Source: Pseudomonas asiatica (lineage in GTDB: Bacteria > Pseudomonadota > Gammaproteobacteria > Pseudomonadales > Pseudomonadaceae). Taken from it: a stretch of 64,000 bases of DNA. Shown piece by piece: positions 25,866-34,377 of this stretch. The position numbers were made by a program, and so were the translations under genes. The notes under the pieces are model-generated. The model was not told where the DNA came from. It saw only the letters and a list, made by a program, of their open reading frames with translations, and did not search any database. Where the stretch lies: positions 4,096,001 through 4,160,000 of the forward strand of contig NZ_CP157874.1 in NCBI RefSeq assembly GCF_040214835.1, in the 5' to 3' direction. Every line of letters starts with the position of its first letter. Position 1 is the stretch's first letter.

Positions 25866-28726
25866 CCCAACGCCAACCTGTGGTCGGCGCAGCCGGCCAA
25901 GACTACGTCAAGGCAATGCTGGGTTCGGTGCCTCGCCCTGACCGCAGTGCCAGTGCAGCCATCCGCGAATGGGCCAGCCAGCAGCGGTTGGACGTGGAAC
26001 CCGACAACACGCTTGCAGTGACCTTGCATTGCAAATTCGTTCCCAAGCGGGGCTGGCTGGCCAAGGTCGTCCAACAAATGAGCCTGACCGAAGCGCTGCT
26101 TGGCAACTGGCAGCAAAGCGGCTACTCCAAGGTTGCCGAGCAAACCGCGCAGTTGCTGCTAAGAGGCGGGACGGCCACCGTCGACCTGCTAGGTGTACTG
26201 CCGGAGCTGTCACTGCCACATGGTCGAGCACCCTGGGCCCAGGCCTTCAGCCATGGTCAGGTGACGATCGTCGATGAATTGCCAGGAAGCGGCCTGGACC
26301 ACGACATCGATGTGCACACCGAATTCCACGGCCTTTTTCGCCGAACCGCACCCATGCGCTACGACGCCAGCACTTATGTCCAGTTCGACGCCACGACTTT
26401 CCAGTCCTTCATCTGGCAACTCGACTTCCAGGGCGTATTCAAACGCCAGCTCGATGACTTCTGGGCTCATGCCGCCAGCCAGTACAGCGTCAGCGCGTGC
26501 ATCGCATTCCTCGCTGCCTGCAACCGGCAAGCATTGCGGGGCAACCTCAGTGAACAGGGCCGCAGCCTGGCGTGGCGGGCGGCAGGCGTGGAACGCTGGC
26601 ACCACGGCGCCAACCTCAGTGCCAACGGGGTAGACGCCAGGCTGCTGAACATCAATGGCTACCCATCAAGCGACATCCTCTGCCTGAGCGATACGCGCAG
26701 CCGCCTGACCTTGCTGTACATACCGGGCAATGCGGCGCCGTTGCATGAGTTTGCCAACCCGGGCGCCATGCGTACGTGGCTTGCCAGGCAGTGCCGCGAC
26801 GCCGACAAACGGGCGGCCCTGCTTGCCCACTTCAGGGCCTGCGATATTCCGGACAGGATCGGCCGGTCGGGGTTGCGTCGGGTACTTCAGGGCATGGCCG
26901 ATTTCCCGCCCCGCCAGATCATCCTGCCTGCAACCAGCGTGTATCGCCTGGCCAGGGTATGGAACCCGCATACCCTGATCAACTACAAGGCAGACACCTC
27001 CAGCCCGCGCATCGAATACAACCTGTTCAAGGCATTGACGGTGGCACAACGTCAACGCAGCCAATCCGACGCCGACTTCCTGATCACGCGCGACAGTGAA
27101 GTGACCAAGGCCGCATGGCGCAGCTATTTCTACCTGACCATGAACCTGGCCACACCGTTTCTGCTGGTGGTTCCCGGACTGCTACCCCTGGCTGCCGTGG
27201 CCGGGGTGGCCCAATTTACAGTGGGCCTGGACCAGGCGCTGCACGGCAAGGACTTGAACCAACAGCTCGAAGGCGCGGAGCAGGCCGTGTTCGGCCTGCT
27301 GAACGCAGCCCCGGGGCTGGCGCGTGGAGTCAAGGCGAGCAAGGCGCTGTTCGGCCAACGCCCCATTGGCTTCATCAAACCGGTGAGGCTCAATGGCCGC
27401 ATAGGCTACCCGCTGAGCCCGGTCTCGCCGCCACGCTGGCCCGGGCCTGCGATGACACCCTATTTCCAGGACCTGGCAGTAGCGGGCGACCAGGTAGCCG
27501 CCAGCTGGTCCGGCGCCGATTCGCACATTGCCCGCTGCGTAACGCGGCGCAGGGCATTCGGCACGGGTGACGAACTGATCGGCGATGTGGGCAATGGCCC
27601 GCACCCGCTCTACTACGACGCCCGACAGGACAGCTTCGTGCTCAAGTACCCCAACGGCACACGCGGCGCCCAGCACTATGTGGCCAGCGCCGATCCGCTG
27701 CAGCCCTCGATCAGCCGGCTGCTGCCCGATACGGACCCGTTGCGGGAAATCAGCCCGGCATCGCGCTCGCGTACGCTGCGGGCACTGGGTATCGATCTGC
27801 AGCTGCCCGTCGACCTCGATGCTCTGGGGACTGCACCAGGCATACCCGTCCCCAGGCAGGTATTTCACATCTGGCTGGGTGACAGGACGATCGCCGGTGA
27901 TTACCTGGCTGCGCTCGACAACAACGTACAGGCACTGCGCAACAGCGATTTCACGCTCAAGCTCTACCTCTCCAACGCAAACCCTCAGGCATTCGAACGC
28001 AACATGATCCTGCTGCAGCCCCGCATCGCCGAGGGGCTGAAGGTGGCTGTGCTGGAGCACCAGACCTTCTATCGCCAGTTCGAGGCAAGTGAATACTTCG
28101 GCCAGTACCAGGCTGCGCTGAAAGGGAATGGCGGTGTGGCGAGCAACTTCTCCTCGGCCTCCGACATCTTGCGCTACCGCGTCCTGCACAGCGAAGGGGG
28201 CATCTACCTGGATATCGACGACCATCTGCTGGTCGAGCCGGACGCAACCGGGCAGCTGCGGGCAAAGATCGACAGCGTACCGCTCACCACGCCCCTCGAC
28301 GGGCTGCTGTTGAGGAGCCCGGTGTGCAATGCGCAATTGGGCATGTATACCAGCTACAACACCAGCATGATTGGCAGCCGTGCTGGCAATCCGGTGCTGA
28401 ACGCCATTTCCGACGAGATCCTGGGCCGTTACCTCACCCCGGAGGGCCAGGCGTTCTACGAGGCTCCCAAACCGCCGCGGCAGCATGCGGCGGCATTCCA
28501 GGCCTATACCGAAAGGCTCAACACGCTGACCGGGCCCGCGGTGCTCAACCATGTGATCGACCAACGTCTACCTGAGCTGTACACCTTCAGGCAGGTGGCG
28601 GACCTGGCAAACATGCACACCCTGAACTATGACGCGCTGCTGGATGAAGCAGCACAACGGCGTGCAGAGCTGCGGCTGCTACCACTGGAAGAGGTCGCAA
28701 TGGCGGGGAACGCACAGGGCTACTGA
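25862..28726 (+). CDS. Large toxin-like protein with C-terminal TcdA/TcdB-type (GT44) glycosyltransferase domain, copy 2
   Basis: A 954-residue paralogue of the preceding protein along its whole length, starting in an ATGA overlap with it, so the pair is translationally coupled. Shared blocks: VPRPDRSASAAIREWASQQ, LLGNWQ, HGLFRRTAPMRYDAS, hydrophobic hairpin at about 418 to 500 (PFLLVVPGLLPLAAVAGVA) and IGYPLSPVSPPRW near 512. The glycosyltransferase core has HIWLGDR (W671), SSASDILRYR (D768, R771) and GIYLDIDD (D784, D786), again with 16 residues between the two aspartate motifs. The SASDILR string is almost the TcdB sequence. The C-terminus differs: it ends MAGNAQGY and lacks the HSW of copy 1. 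Target and secretion route are unknown. Confidence 0.75.
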   Translation: MTQRQPVVGAAGQDYVKAMLGSVPRPDRSASAAIREWASQQRLDVEPDNTLAVTLHCKFVPKRGWLAKVVQQMSLTEALLGNWQQSGYSKVAEQTAQLLLRGGTATVDLLGVLPELSLPHGRAPWAQAFSHGQVTIVDELPGSGLDHDIDVHTEFHGLFRRTAPMRYDASTYVQFDATTFQSFIWQLDFQGVFKRQLDDFWAHAASQYSVSACIAFLAACNRQALRGNLSEQGRSLAWRAAGVERWHHGANLSANGVDARLLNINGYPSSDILCLSDTRSRLTLLYIPGNAAPLHEFANPGAMRTWLARQCRDADKRAALLAHFRACDIPDRIGRSGLRRVLQGMADFPPRQIILPATSVYRLARVWNPHTLINYKADTSSPRIEYNLFKALTVAQRQRSQSDADFLITRDSEVTKAAWRSYFYLTMNLATPFLLVVPGLLPLAAVAGVAQFTVGLDQALHGKDLNQQLEGAEQAVFGLLNAAPGLARGVKASKALFGQRPIGFIKPVRLNGRIGYPLSPVSPPRWPGPAMTPYFQDLAVAGDQVAASWSGADSHIARCVTRRRAFGTGDELIGDVGNGPHPLYYDARQDSFVLKYPNGTRGAQHYVASADPLQPSISRLLPDTDPLREISPASRSRTLRALGIDLQLPVDLDALGTAPGIPVPRQVFHIWLGDRTIAGDYLAALDNNVQALRNSDFTLKLYLSNANPQAFERNMILLQPRIAEGLKVAVLEHQTFYRQFEASEYFGQYQAALKGNGGVASNFSSASDILRYRVLHSEGGIYLDIDDHLLVEPDATGQLRAKIDSVPLTTPLDGLLLRSPVCNAQLGMYTSYNTSMIGSRAGNPVLNAISDEILGRYLTPEGQAFYEAPKPPRQHAAAFQAYTERLNTLTGPAVLNHVIDQRLPELYTFRQVADLANMHTLNYDALLDEAAQRRAELRLLPLEEVAMAGNAQGY

Positions 28727-28739
28727 CTGCCGGGCGAGC

Positions 28740-28770
28740 TTGCGCGGCCACTGTATCAGGGGCCGCGCAA
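28740..28770. terminator. Bidirectional hairpin between convergent genes
   Basis: A 10-base stem TTGCGCGGCC / GGCCGCGCAA with an 11-base loop, located between the end of the second glycosyltransferase-like gene and the end of the DUF2802 gene. No T-run of note follows on either side, so termination efficiency is uncertain. Confidence 0.6.
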
Positions 28771-28782
28771 TGCTCATGGCAA

Positions 28783-29178
28783 TCAGTTGCTGCGATGCAG
28801 CTTGCTCATCAGCTCCGCCTCGGCCTGGGTCAGGCCGCAGCTTTCGGTCAGCTCGGCCACGCTGGCGCCCATGCCCACCAGCTTGGCCGCCTGGGTGAAG
28901 GTGACGTTGTGCGGGTCGCGCTGCTCCAGCTGCTGGATCTTGTCTGGCAGCGGGGCAACCGCCACGCGCAGATCGTGCAGCGCCTCGCCCATGCGCACGG
29001 TACCGTTCTGGTAGTCGTCCAGGCGCTTGGCGAGGTCCTTGATGCGCTGGTCACGCAGGGCATCACCCTCGGCCTGTTGCGCGGCCAGCTCGCGCTGGCG
29101 CTTGCTGTAGTTGAGGAAGAACCACAGGCTCAGCGCCCAGACCAGCGCCAGGAAGATGACAGCAACCTGTAGGATCAA
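28783..29178 (-). CDS. DUF2802 membrane-anchored protein
   Basis: A 131-residue protein: one N-terminal transmembrane helix (LQVAVIFLALVWALSLWFFL), a coiled-coil-like charged middle (RELAAQQAEGDALRDQRIKD), and a C-terminal segment HNVTFTQAAKLVGMGASVAE, then CGLTQAEAELMSKLH, the conserved DUF2802 part that looks like a small helix-turn-helix. Genes of this type regularly follow cheW in Pseudomonas chemotaxis operons; the function is not established. The start appears to be a TTG at 29178, immediately before the cheW stop region. Confidence 0.85.
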   Translation of the reverse strand: MILQVAVIFLALVWALSLWFFLNYSKRQRELAAQQAEGDALRDQRIKDLAKRLDDYQNGTVRMGEALHDLRVAVAPLPDKIQQLEQRDPHNVTFTQAAKLVGMGASVAELTESCGLTQAEAELMSKLHRSN

Positions 29179-29179
29179 C

Positions 29180-29659
29180 TCAGATGTTCTCCAGCTCGGA
29201 CCACTCTTCCTCGGTCATCATCTTGTCCAGCTCGACCAGGATCAGCAGTTCGCCATTCTTGTTGCACACGCCCTGGATGAACTTGGCCGATTCTTCGTTA
29301 CCCACGTTCGGCGCGGTCTCGATCTCGGACTGGCGCAGGTACACCACCTCGGCCACGCTGTCGACCAGGATACCGACCACTTGCTTGTCGGCCTCGATGA
29401 TGACGATACGGGTGTTGTCGGTGACTTCGGTCGGCATCAGGCCAAAGCGCTGGCGGGTGTCGATCACGGTCACCACGTTGCCGCGCAGGTTGATGATGCC
29501 CAGCACGTAGCTTGGCGCACCCGGCACCGGGGCGATCTCGGTGTAGCGCAACACTTCCTGCACCTGCATCACGTTGATGCCGTAGGACTCATTGTCCAGA
29601 CGGAAGGTAACCCACTGCAGGATCGGATCTTCGGAACCTTGTGCAGACGACTTTTTCAT
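29180..29659 (-). CDS. cheW: Chemotaxis coupling protein CheW
   Basis: A 159-residue CheW: ILQWVTFRLDNESYGINVMQ, VPGAPSYVLGIINLRGNVVT and VCNKNGELLILVELDKMM. It links methyl-accepting receptors to CheA in the polar arrays. The ATG at 29659 (MKKSSAQ) follows GAGGGTAGGGGA; in-frame sequence to 29782 is not CheW-like. Terminal part of the che/mot/par operon, 41 bases after parP. Confidence 0.96.
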   Translation of the reverse strand: MKKSSAQGSEDPILQWVTFRLDNESYGINVMQVQEVLRYTEIAPVPGAPSYVLGIINLRGNVVTVIDTRQRFGLMPTEVTDNTRIVIIEADKQVVGILVDSVAEVVYLRQSEIETAPNVGNEESAKFIQGVCNKNGELLILVELDKMMTEEEWSELENI

Positions 29660-29700
29660 TCCCCTACCCTCAAAATCCGCCATCGGCGGTGTATTCGGTG

Positions 29701-30594
29701 TCATTTCTGTTTGGCGTGCATCTGCTTGACCGCACCGCTGGCGATCAGCTCGGCCAGTGCGGCGACGTCGAGCAGTGCACACATGTGTTCAATCACCGTG
29801 CCGGCCAGCCACGGGCGCTGGCCACGCTGGCTGCGCCACTTGATCTCGGACGGGTCCAGGCGCAGCGAGCGGCTGACCTGGTGCACGGCCAGCCCCCATT
29901 CGTAGCCCTGCACGGAAATCACGTATTGCAGGCCCTGGCGAAAATCATCGCGGTAGCGGTCGGGCATCACCCAACGCGCGGTATCCAGCACCTTCAGGTT
30001 GCCGGCCTGGCAGGTCAGGATGCCGAGGAACCAGTCGGGCTGGCCGAACAGCGGTGTCAGTTCCTGGCCAGCCAGGGTGTAGATCGAACCCAGGCACACC
30101 AGCGGCACCGCCAGGGTCAGGCCGGCCACGTCGAACAGCAGGCATTCGAACGGCTCGGCGGCCCAGGCCGGGCGACCATCGACCGTGGCCGGGGGCACGG
30201 GCACCTGCGGCGCCGGCAGGTGCACATCCACCAGCGGCACTGCCGGTTCCACGGTTTGCTCTTCGACCAGCACCGGGATGCTGGCTTCGGCCACCACTTC
30301 GCGCTCGACCACCGTCACCACCGGTGCTTCCACCGGCATCACGCGGGGCAGCACCGCCAGCCTGGGCTCGGCGAACGGCCGTGGTGCGGGGCTGACGGTC
30401 GCTTCGGCTGACGCCGGCCTGGCTTGCTGCAAGGCATCACGCGCCTGCTCTTCGCGCACCGCTTCGGCGAACTCGTCCGCCGCCGCTGGCGCCTCGAACA
30501 GGTCTTCGGCTTCGGTGGCCTCCTGCAACAGGCCGTCGAGGTATGACTGCAGGGCCATCTGTGGCCGGGTATTGGTTTGCCGGGTCTGGGTCAT
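29701..30594 (-). CDS. parP: CheW-domain protein ParP (chemotaxis array positioning)
   Basis: A 297-residue protein with a CheW-like C-terminal domain (from about residue 140: FECLLFDVAGLTLAVPLVCL, WFLGILTCQAGNLKVLDTAR, CALLDVAALAELI) behind a long proline- and valine-rich linker and a short N-terminal segment (MALQSYLDGLLQEAT). This is the layout of ParP, which binds ParC through its N-terminal part and CheA through its CheW-like domain to keep signalling arrays at the pole. It sits directly downstream of parC with an ATGA overlap, as in P. aeruginosa and Vibrio. Confidence 0.85.
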   Translation of the reverse strand: MTQTRQTNTRPQMALQSYLDGLLQEATEAEDLFEAPAAADEFAEAVREEQARDALQQARPASAEATVSPAPRPFAEPRLAVLPRVMPVEAPVVTVVEREVVAEASIPVLVEEQTVEPAVPLVDVHLPAPQVPVPPATVDGRPAWAAEPFECLLFDVAGLTLAVPLVCLGSIYTLAGQELTPLFGQPDWFLGILTCQAGNLKVLDTARWVMPDRYRDDFRQGLQYVISVQGYEWGLAVHQVSRSLRLDPSEIKWRSQRGQRPWLAGTVIEHMCALLDVAALAELIASGAVKQMHAKQK

Positions 30595-31382
30595 CAGGCC
30601 ACCTGCGCTGCAGTCTTGTAGGTCAGCAGGTGCTTGAGCAGCGCCCGATAGGCAATCAGCCCGCGGCTCTTGCTGTCGAATTGCGAGGGCGTGACGCCCT
30701 TGCGGCTGGCATCGCGCAGGCGCGTATCCACCGGGATGTAGCCCTGCCATACATGCTGGTCGTAGGTGTCACGCAGCAGCTTGAGCGTGGCCAGCGAGGC
30801 CTGGGTGCGGCGGTCGAACAAGGTCGGCACGATCTGGTACGGCAGCGCTTGCTTGCGCGAGCGGTTGACCATGGCCAGGGTACCGACCATGCGCTCCAGG
30901 CCCTTGACCGCGAGGAACTCGGTTTGCACCGGGATCACCAGCTGCTGGCTGGCTGCCAGGGCATTGACCATCAGCACACCGAGCAAGGGTGGGCTGTCGA
31001 TCAGGGCAAAGTCGAAATCCTGCCACAGCTGCGCCAGACTCTTGGCGATCACCAGGCCCAGGCCGTTCTGCCCCGGTGACTGGCGCTCCAGCACCGCCAG
31101 CGCGGTACTCGACGGCAACAGCGAGATGCGTTCGTCACTGGTGGGCAGCAGCAGTTGCCCGGGCAGGCCCTCGGGCACCGCGCCCTTGTGCAGGAACAGG
31201 TCGTAGCAGCTGTGCTCCAGGGCATCGGGGTTGTGCCCGAAATAGCTGGTCATCGAGCCGTGCGGGTCGAGGTCGACAACGACCACGCGCTTGCCGGCCT
31301 CGGCCAGCAGGCCGGCCAGGGCGATGGTAGTGGTGGTCTTGCCGACGCCACCTTTTTGATTGGCTACTGCCCAGACTCTCAT
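30594..31382 (-). CDS. parC: ParA-like ATPase ParC (chemotaxis array positioning)
   Basis: A 262-residue ParA/MinD-type ATPase with the deviant Walker A KGGVGKTTTT near residue 10, Walker A' VVVVDLDPHGSMTSYFG and Walker B FALIDSPPLLGVL. Located between motD and the CheW-like parP, it matches ParC, which forms a polar gradient and recruits chemoreceptor arrays so that daughter cells inherit them. The ATG at 31382 (MRVWAVANQ) is preferred over an in-frame upstream codon at 31442. Confidence 0.9.
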   Translation of the reverse strand: MRVWAVANQKGGVGKTTTTIALAGLLAEAGKRVVVVDLDPHGSMTSYFGHNPDALEHSCYDLFLHKGAVPEGLPGQLLLPTSDERISLLPSSTALAVLERQSPGQNGLGLVIAKSLAQLWQDFDFALIDSPPLLGVLMVNALAASQQLVIPVQTEFLAVKGLERMVGTLAMVNRSRKQALPYQIVPTLFDRRTQASLATLKLLRDTYDQHVWQGYIPVDTRLRDASRKGVTPSQFDSKSRGLIAYRALLKHLLTYKTAAQVA

Positions 31383-31458
31383 CAAGCAAACTCTATCTAT
31401 TGATTTGGCAGGGACACTGCTGGGGCAACTGTCTTGCAACATCGGAAAGCTGGCGCGA

Positions 31459-31550
31459 TCCCTGTGGGAGCGGGTTTACCCGCGAACACCGGCGCAGCCG
31501 GTGCCATGCACCGTGTCACCTTCTTCGCGGGTGAACCCGCTCCCACACAA
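31459..31550. repeat. REP pair with reversed arm order
   Basis: Here CCTGTGGGAGCGGGTTTACC comes first and GCGGGTGAACCCGCTCCCACA second, the reverse of most pairs in the window on this strand. Between them sits a small hairpin CACCGGCGCAGCCGGTG. It lies between motD and parC inside the operon. Confidence 0.85.
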
Positions 31551-31596
31551 GACCGCGCTACATTCAACTATTTGGCAACGTCGGGGAATTGACGGA

Positions 31597-32454
31597 TCAC
31601 TGCCCCGCCACCGTTGCTGGCGTAGCCGGTGCACTTTGTGTGCCAGCCCGGCGCAATGCGGCATCCGGCGTGGCATTGGCACTGCCCGAGCCCGTCAGGC
31701 TGCGGCGCACTTCGAGGTTGCGCGAAATCACCAGCACCACGCGGCGGTTGCGCGCACGGCCTTCGGCAGTGTCGTTGCTGGCCACCGGCTGGTACTCGCC
31801 ATAGCCGACCGAGGCCATGCGTGCCGGGTTTACCCCTTCCATGGCCAGCAGGCGCACGATGCTCGCCGCCCGCGCCGATGACAGCTCCCAGTTGGTCGGG
31901 TACTGCGCGGTACGGATCGGCAGGTTGTCGGTAAAGCCTTCGACGTGCACCGGGTTGGCGAACGGCTTGAGAATGCCGGCCACCTTCTCGATGATGGCAA
32001 ATGCCTTGTCGCTGGGCATGGCATCGCCACTGCCGAACAGCAACGAGGAATTGAGCTCGATCTCGATCCACAGCTCATTGCCGCGCACCGTCATCTGGTC
32101 GCTATTGATCAGGTCGCCAAAGGCATCCCGCACATCATCGCTGATGGTTTTCAGCGGGTCGACACTGGTCGCCCCAAGGCCTGCATCGGTCTGCTCGCTG
32201 TCCTTCACCAACGGCTCGGCCGGGCGCACGCTCAGCGGCCGCTCTTCACCGATGGGGATCGGCTTCATGCTGCGCTCGGGGTCGTTGAACACCCCGAGCA
32301 AGGCCTGGGAAATGACCTTGTACTTGCCCTCGTTGATCGAGGAAATCGAGTACATCACCACGAAAAAGGCGAACAGCAAGGTGATGAAATCGGCGTACGA
32401 CACCAGCCAGCGTTCGTGGTTTTCGTGTTCCTCGGTATGACGACGGCGACGCAT
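31597..32454 (-). CDS. motD: Flagellar stator protein MotD (MotB family)
   Basis: A 285-residue MotB-type protein: basic N-terminus (MRRRRHTEEHENHERWLVSY), one helix with the proton-carrying aspartate (SYADFITLLFAFFVVMYSIS), and a peptidoglycan-binding OmpA-like domain (IEIELNSSLLFGSG, VEGFTDNLPI, ANWELSSARA-like segment, GYGEYQPVA). With MotC it forms the second stator set of Pseudomonas, important in swarming. Placement beside cheB and parC identifies it as MotD, not MotB. Confidence 0.94.
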   Translation of the reverse strand: MRRRRHTEEHENHERWLVSYADFITLLFAFFVVMYSISSINEGKYKVISQALLGVFNDPERSMKPIPIGEERPLSVRPAEPLVKDSEQTDAGLGATSVDPLKTISDDVRDAFGDLINSDQMTVRGNELWIEIELNSSLLFGSGDAMPSDKAFAIIEKVAGILKPFANPVHVEGFTDNLPIRTAQYPTNWELSSARAASIVRLLAMEGVNPARMASVGYGEYQPVASNDTAEGRARNRRVVLVISRNLEVRRSLTGSGSANATPDAALRRAGTQSAPATPATVAGQ

Positions 32455-32457
32455 GAG

Positions 32458-33198
32458 TTACTCCATGAAGCCTTGCAGCTTCAGCTCGATCGAGCGCGGG
32501 TTCTCACCCTCGGCAATCGACAGCAGGCCCTCGAGCAGCATCTCGCGGTAGCGCGACTGGCGCATGACGATGGCCTTGAGCTTGTTGGCGATCGGCAGCA
32601 GCACCAGGTTGGCGCTGGCCACGCCGTAGATGGTCGCGACGAAGGCCACGGCAATGCCGTTGCCCAGCTGCGACGGGTCGGCCAGGTTGCCCATCACGTG
32701 GATCAGGCCCATCACCGCACCGATGATGCCGATGGTCGGCGCGTAGCCACCCATGCTTTCGAACACCTTGGCGGCCTGGATATCACGGCTTTCCTGGGTC
32801 AGGAAATCGACTTCGAGGATGCTGCGGATGGCCTCCGGCTCTGCGCCATCCACCAGCAGTTGCAGGCCCTTGCGCGCATACGGGTCAGGCTCGCTGTCGG
32901 CCACCCCTTCCAGGCCCAGCAGGCCTTCCTTGCGCGCGGTCAGGCTCCAGTTGACGACGCGGTCGATCCCGCCCGCCAGGTCGACCCGTGGCGGAAACAG
33001 GATCCAGCGCAGAATCTGCAAGGCACGCTTGAACGACGACAGCGGCGATTGCAGCAAGGCAGCCGCCAGCGTGCCGCCCAGCACGATCAGTGCCGCCGGG
33101 CCATTGATCAGGGCGCCGACATGACCGCCTTCGAGGAAGTTGCCACCGACGATGGCGACAAAGGCGAGGATCAGGCCGATCAGGCTGAGCACGTCCAT
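32458..33198 (-). CDS. motC: Flagellar stator protein MotC (MotA family)
   Basis: A 246-residue MotA-type protein with four helices (VLSLIGLILAFVAIVGGNFL, GALINGPAALIVLGGTLAAA, APTIGIIGAVMGLIHVMG, GIAVAFVATIYGVASANLVL) and a cytoplasmic loop with charged residues used in rotor contact. The ATG at 33198 overlaps the cheB stop (ATGA). The MotC stop is 3 bases from the motD start. Confidence 0.95.
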   Translation of the reverse strand: MDVLSLIGLILAFVAIVGGNFLEGGHVGALINGPAALIVLGGTLAAALLQSPLSSFKRALQILRWILFPPRVDLAGGIDRVVNWSLTARKEGLLGLEGVADSEPDPYARKGLQLLVDGAEPEAIRSILEVDFLTQESRDIQAAKVFESMGGYAPTIGIIGAVMGLIHVMGNLADPSQLGNGIAVAFVATIYGVASANLVLLPIANKLKAIVMRQSRYREMLLEGLLSIAEGENPRSIELKLQGFME

Positions 33199-34331
33199 CA
33201 GACGCACGCCTCCACCAGGTGCTTGCCGATTTCGTCCAGGCTGTACACCGCGTCGGCCAGGTTGGCCTTGACGATGGCCATGGGCATGCCATAGATCACG
33301 CAGCTGGCTTCATCCTGGGCCCACACCGTACTGCCGCCCTGCTTGAGCAGGCGCGCACCTTCACGGCCATCGGCGCCCATGCCGGTAAGCACCACCGACA
33401 GCACCTTGTCGCCATACGACTTGGCCGCCGAGCCGAAGGTTATGTCCACGCACGGCTTGTAGTTCAGGCGCTCGTCACCGGGCAGGATCTTCACCGTGCC
33501 ACGGCCGTCGATCATCATCTGCTTGCCACCCGGGGCCAGCAGGGCCAGGCCCGGGCGCAGCATGTCGCCGTCCTCGGCTTCCTTGACGCTGATGCGGCAC
33601 AGCTTGTCCAGGCGCTCGGCAAAGGCCTTGGTGAACGCCGCCGGCATGTGCTGGATCAGCACGATCGGCGCCGGGAAGTTGGCTGGCAACTGGGTCAGCA
33701 CCCGCTGCAGGGCGACCGGGCCGCCCGTGGAGGTGCCGATGGCCACCAGCTTGTAAGGCTTGCGCTTGGGTGCCGGCGAGTGTGCTGGCGCCGCAGCCGG
33801 GGCCGCCGCACGGGCAGGCGCAGGCGTGCGCGCCGCTGCCGGGCTGGCGAAACTGCTGGTGGGTGCGTGGCTGCTGCCTGCCAGCGCAGGTGCGGCAACC
33901 GGCGCATGGCTGGCGTAGCTGCCAAAACGGCGGTTGCTGCGGGAAATGGTATGCACCTTCTCGCACAGCAGTTGCTTGACCTTGTCTGGGTTGCGCGAGA
34001 TGTCCTCGAAGTTCTTCGGCAGGTAATCCACCGCACCGGCATCCAGCGCATCGAGGGTGACACGGGCGCCTTCATGGGTAAGCGACGAGAACATCAACAC
34101 CGGCGTCGGGCAGCGCTGCATGATGTGCCGCACCGCGGTGATGCCGTCCATCATGGGCATTTCGTAGTCCATGGTGATGACATCGGGCTTCAGCGCCAGC
34201 GCCTGGTCGATTGCTTCCTTGCCATTGGTCGCGGTACCCACTACCTGGATCGTCGGATCCGCCGAGAGGATTTCCGAGACGCGGCGGCGGAAGAAACCGG
34301 AATCATCCACCACCAGGACCTTGACTGCCAT
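33198..34331 (-). CDS. cheB: Chemotaxis protein-glutamate methylesterase CheB
   Basis: A 377-residue protein. The N-terminal receiver domain ([20 protein letters not shown], phosphoacceptor Asp in [14 protein letters not shown]) is followed by an alanine- and proline-rich linker, then the methylesterase domain with the catalytic triad regions [24 protein letters not shown] and [11 protein letters not shown]. It demethylates receptors for adaptation when phosphorylated by CheA. The linker, about 60 residues, is longer than in enteric CheB. The ATG at 34331 is chosen over an in-frame codon two residues upstream. Confidence 0.96.
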   Translation of the reverse strand: MAVKVLVVDDSGFFRRRVSEILSADPTIQVVGTATNGKEAIDQALALKPDVITMDYEMPMMDGITAVRHIMQRCPTPVLMFSSLTHEGARVTLDALDAGAVDYLPKNFEDISRNPDKVKQLLCEKVHTISRSNRRFGSYASHAPVAAPALAGSSHAPTSSFASPAAARTPAPARAAAPAAAPAHSPAPKRKPYKLVAIGTSTGGPVALQRVLTQLPANFPAPIVLIQHMPAAFTKAFAERLDKLCRISVKEAEDGDMLRPGLALLAPGGKQMMIDGRGTVKILPGDERLNYKPCVDITFGSAAKSYGDKVLSVVLTGMGADGREGARLLKQGGSTVWAQDEASCVIYGMPMAIVKANLADAVYSLDEIGKHLVEACV

Positions 34332-34377
34332 AAACACTCCATTAGGCGGCGCAACCCGCCAGGGTGCGCCACCGAAA

